34,857 nucleotides of DNA from JBGOTP01 sp041476545 (GTDB lineage: Bacteria; Acidobacteriota; Vicinamibacteria; Vicinamibacterales; CAVVIG01): positions 1 to 34,857 of the forward strand of contig JBGOTP010000006.1 of assembly GCA_041476545.1 (NCBI GenBank), in the 5' to 3' direction. Shown in pieces: positions 33,033-34,857 of the stretch. The notes below the pieces were generated by a model. That model was not told where the DNA came from. It saw only the letters and a program-made list of their open reading frames with translations, and made no database searches. Positions within the stretch are counted from its first letter, which is position 1. Each line of letters opens with the position of its first letter. The position numbers were made by a program, and so were the translations under genes.

Positions 33033-34829
33033 CTACGGGAGGGCGAAGGTCGACACGGTGTTGGTCGCGACGATGGCGACGTATTGCCTGCCGGCAACCT
33101 GATAGGTGAGCGGAGTCGCCCGGATGCCCCGGGGGAGCGTGACCTTGAAGAGCGTCTGTCCTGAACGCGCATCCAACGCATAGAAGTCGCCGTTCCCGAT
33201 CGGTTGAAAGAGCACGTCGCCCGCGGTCACCACGCTGCCGCTGTTGCCCGATCCCGGGAGCTCGACAATCCACGCCTGTCGCCCTGTCGCCGGGTCGTAT
33301 GCAGCCACGCTCGTGGATGCCGTCACACCCGTCTTCCCCTGTTCGCCAATGACGGAGAAATGCCCCATGTTGCCTGCGGCCGGCTTGAGTGTCGAGCCGA
33401 CTGGCTTGACCTTGATCGACCATGCGTCGTTCTTCCCGGTGGCGTAGAAAAGGCTGGTGTGGCTGCTGAACGAAGGTCCGCCGTAGCTCGCGCCGCCCAG
33501 GTTGCCGGGGGCCGTGATGACGAACTCGTTGACCTGGTACGGATACTGGCTGGGACGGACCAGTTTGGCGAGCTCCGGATCGCTCACGGAGGGGTACGTC
33601 GCGCAGAACGGAAGCTGCTGCTGGCCGTTGGCGGTGTAGGCGACCGGCTGTGTCGGCCACACCTGCTCGCCAGGAACATCGGTTTTGGTGGGCATCGCGG
33701 TCTCAACGATCGGGTTGATCGGCTGTCCGGTTTCGCGATTCAGAAACGTGGCGTGACAGTTCTTGCCGAGCGAGCCGATCCCCTTGACCGTTCGCCCCTG
33801 GACCTGGACATCGAAGAGCACGGGACCGCTCACGAGGTCGCGATCCCAGATGTCGTGATGGACTGTCTGGAAATGCCACACGCGCTTCCCAGTTGTGAGG
33901 TTGAGCGCCACGATCGAGTTCGTGAAGAGGTTGATGCCTTTTCGCGACGAGGCGTCGTAGTTGGGCGAGGGGTTTCCCGCGTTGAAGTAGATCAGGCCGA
34001 GCTGGGGATCGATGGCCGGCGTTGTCCAGATCCCGCCACCGTAACGCCCGGCTTCGCTCCACGTGTCCTTCGTCAGATCCCAGCCGTCGTCTTGCGGGCC
34101 CTGTGGGATGGTGTTGAACACCCACTTGACGGCACCGGTCCGGCCGTCGACGGCGGCCAGCAGGCCCCCGGGCAGCAGGCTGTCCGAAAAGGGCAGCCCC
34201 ACGTACAAGGTGCCGTTCCAATAGGTCGGGGGATTGCTCATCGAGTAGCCGATCGTGGTGGGATTCAGATCGCTCGGGTACTTCCCCGGGTACTTGAACG
34301 CGAGTGCGTCGTTGACGACGCGAAGGACCCCCTTCTGGCCGAACGACTCGATCGGCTTGCCGGTTTTCGCGTCGACCGCGTACATGAGCGAGTTGCCATA
34401 CGCGTAGATGCGTCCGTCGCCGTAGGCCGGCCCACGTCCGCCGCCTGGAAAGGCTTGAGGCAACTCGGACGTCCAGAGGGATTTCCCCGTCGCGGCGTCG
34501 AGCGCAAACAGCTTCGAGCCGGAGTTGACGTACATCACTCCGTCGACGACAAGCGGCGTCTCGGATCCGAAGTTGGCGCCCTGCGGCGCATCGAACGACC
34601 ACTTCAACTGCAGGCGTCCGGCGTTCGAGGCGTTGATCTCGTCGAGCGTGGAGTAGCGGCTGTTCGAGATATCCAGGTTGTGAAGCGCCCAGTTGGTCGT
34701 CCCGCCGCGCCCGGCCGGCGCCTGGGCGAGCGAGGGCGACTCCTGCCAGCCGGCGATGGCGCACAGCACGACGGTCGATGCGAGCGCCACTCGGAACGCC
34801 GCGATATGTCTCCCACGAATCGTCTGCAT
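33033..34829 (-). CDS. PQQ-dependent quinoprotein dehydrogenase-like beta-propeller protein
   Basis: This is a 598-residue protein. ATG at 34829 was preferred because AGAGGGG lies about 7 bases upstream; a GTG at 34847 is possible but has no binding site in the visible bases. Signal peptide about residues 1-36 (VALASTVVLCAIAGW..SLAQ). The body is the eight-bladed quinoprotein fold: NLDISNSRYSTLDEINASN near the start, repeated tryptophan-docking-type blades (LFALDAATGKSLW, YAVDAKTGKP, AVDGRTGAVKWVF), and the family segment VHHDIWDRDLVSGPVL. The adjacent-cysteine disulfide of methanol dehydrogenases is not seen, so it is closer to the glucose/other-substrate PQQ group. No heme domain is fused; the adjacent cytochrome supplies it. 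PQQ biosynthesis genes are absent from the window, and the substrate is unknown. Confidence 0.9.
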   Translation of the reverse strand: MQTIRGRHIAAFRVALASTVVLCAIAGWQESPSLAQAPAGRGGTTNWALHNLDISNSRYSTLDEINASNAGRLQLKWSFDAPQGANFGSETPLVVDGVMYVNSGSKLFALDAATGKSLWTSELPQAFPGGGRGPAYGDGRIYAYGNSLMYAVDAKTGKPIESFGQKGVLRVVNDALAFKYPGKYPSDLNPTTIGYSMSNPPTYWNGTLYVGLPFSDSLLPGGLLAAVDGRTGAVKWVFNTIPQGPQDDGWDLTKDTWSEAGRYGGGIWTTPAIDPQLGLIYFNAGNPSPNYDASSRKGINLFTNSIVALNLTTGKRVWHFQTVHHDIWDRDLVSGPVLFDVQVQGRTVKGIGSLGKNCHATFLNRETGQPINPIVETAMPTKTDVPGEQVWPTQPVAYTANGQQQLPFCATYPSVSDPELAKLVRPSQYPYQVNEFVITAPGNLGGASYGGPSFSSHTSLFYATGKNDAWSIKVKPVGSTLKPAAGNMGHFSVIGEQGKTGVTASTSVAAYDPATGRQAWIVELPGSGNSGSVVTAGDVLFQPIGNGDFYALDARSGQTLFKVTLPRGIRATPLTYQVAGRQYVAIVATNTVSTFALP

Positions 34830-34857
34830 GGATGCGCCCCTCTTCACGGTTTGCTAC

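Noticed and set aside
1..34857. CRISPR array, tRNA, rRNA, insertion sequence or prophage
   Set aside because: No regularly spaced repeats, no cloverleaf or rRNA-like stretch, and no transposase, integrase or phage structural gene were seen on either strand.

Overview
The window reads as high-GC chromosomal DNA from a soil-type Acidobacteriota, most likely class Vicinamibacteria. I infer this from gene content, not from a marker gene: paired DUF1592-type cytochromes and DUF1552 proteins, exported ankyrin proteins, small c-type cytochromes next to PQQ enzymes, a DUF5916 outer-membrane protein, and several exported families I associate with that phylum. No rRNA, tRNA, IS element, phage gene or CRISPR array was seen. 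Nearly every predicted product carries an export signal, so this is an extracytoplasmic redox gene block.

Layout. 1-4892: the end of a DUF1552 gene, a long imperfect inverted repeat, an exported ankyrin protein, a small cupin, and a heme/beta-propeller protein followed by a likely terminator. 4998-6317: three consecutive small monoheme cytochromes c, the last meeting a minus-strand exported gene stop-to-stop. 7004-9084: a larger monoheme protein overlapping (ATGA) a cytochrome with an extra C-terminal domain. 9095-13048: four genes of mixed orientation, among them a heme protein fused to a copper monooxygenase-like (PHM-type) module at 10126-11943 and an FMN-binding-domain protein. 13104-14798: a second heme/propeller architecture. 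14851-16425 (minus): a second ankyrin protein, divergent from the next block. 16561-26483: two successive DUF1592-DUF1552 pairs, with a possible 49-residue membrane protein after the first and an ankyrin gene after the second, closed by a clear intrinsic terminator. 26698-28788: a close paralogue of the first heme/propeller protein. 28840-34829: an NTF2-like protein, a DUF5916 outer-membrane protein, a secreted cupin, and a PQQ quinoprotein directly abutting its cytochrome c.

How the genes may work together. Twelve proteins carry fourteen CxxCH heme-attachment motifs. The order DUF1552 - ankyrin - heme/propeller occurs twice (1-4892 and 23385-28788), and the second copy has a DUF1592 diheme protein in front. 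A third ankyrin gene lies head-to-head with another DUF1592-DUF1552 pair. This repeated module is the best candidate here for an undescribed system. I infer a periplasmic or cell-surface oxidative pathway in which Tat-exported DUF1552 proteins and diheme DUF1592 proteins act on a shared unknown substrate, ankyrin proteins scaffold or recognise partners, and small cytochromes carry electrons away. The substrate cannot be read from the sequence.
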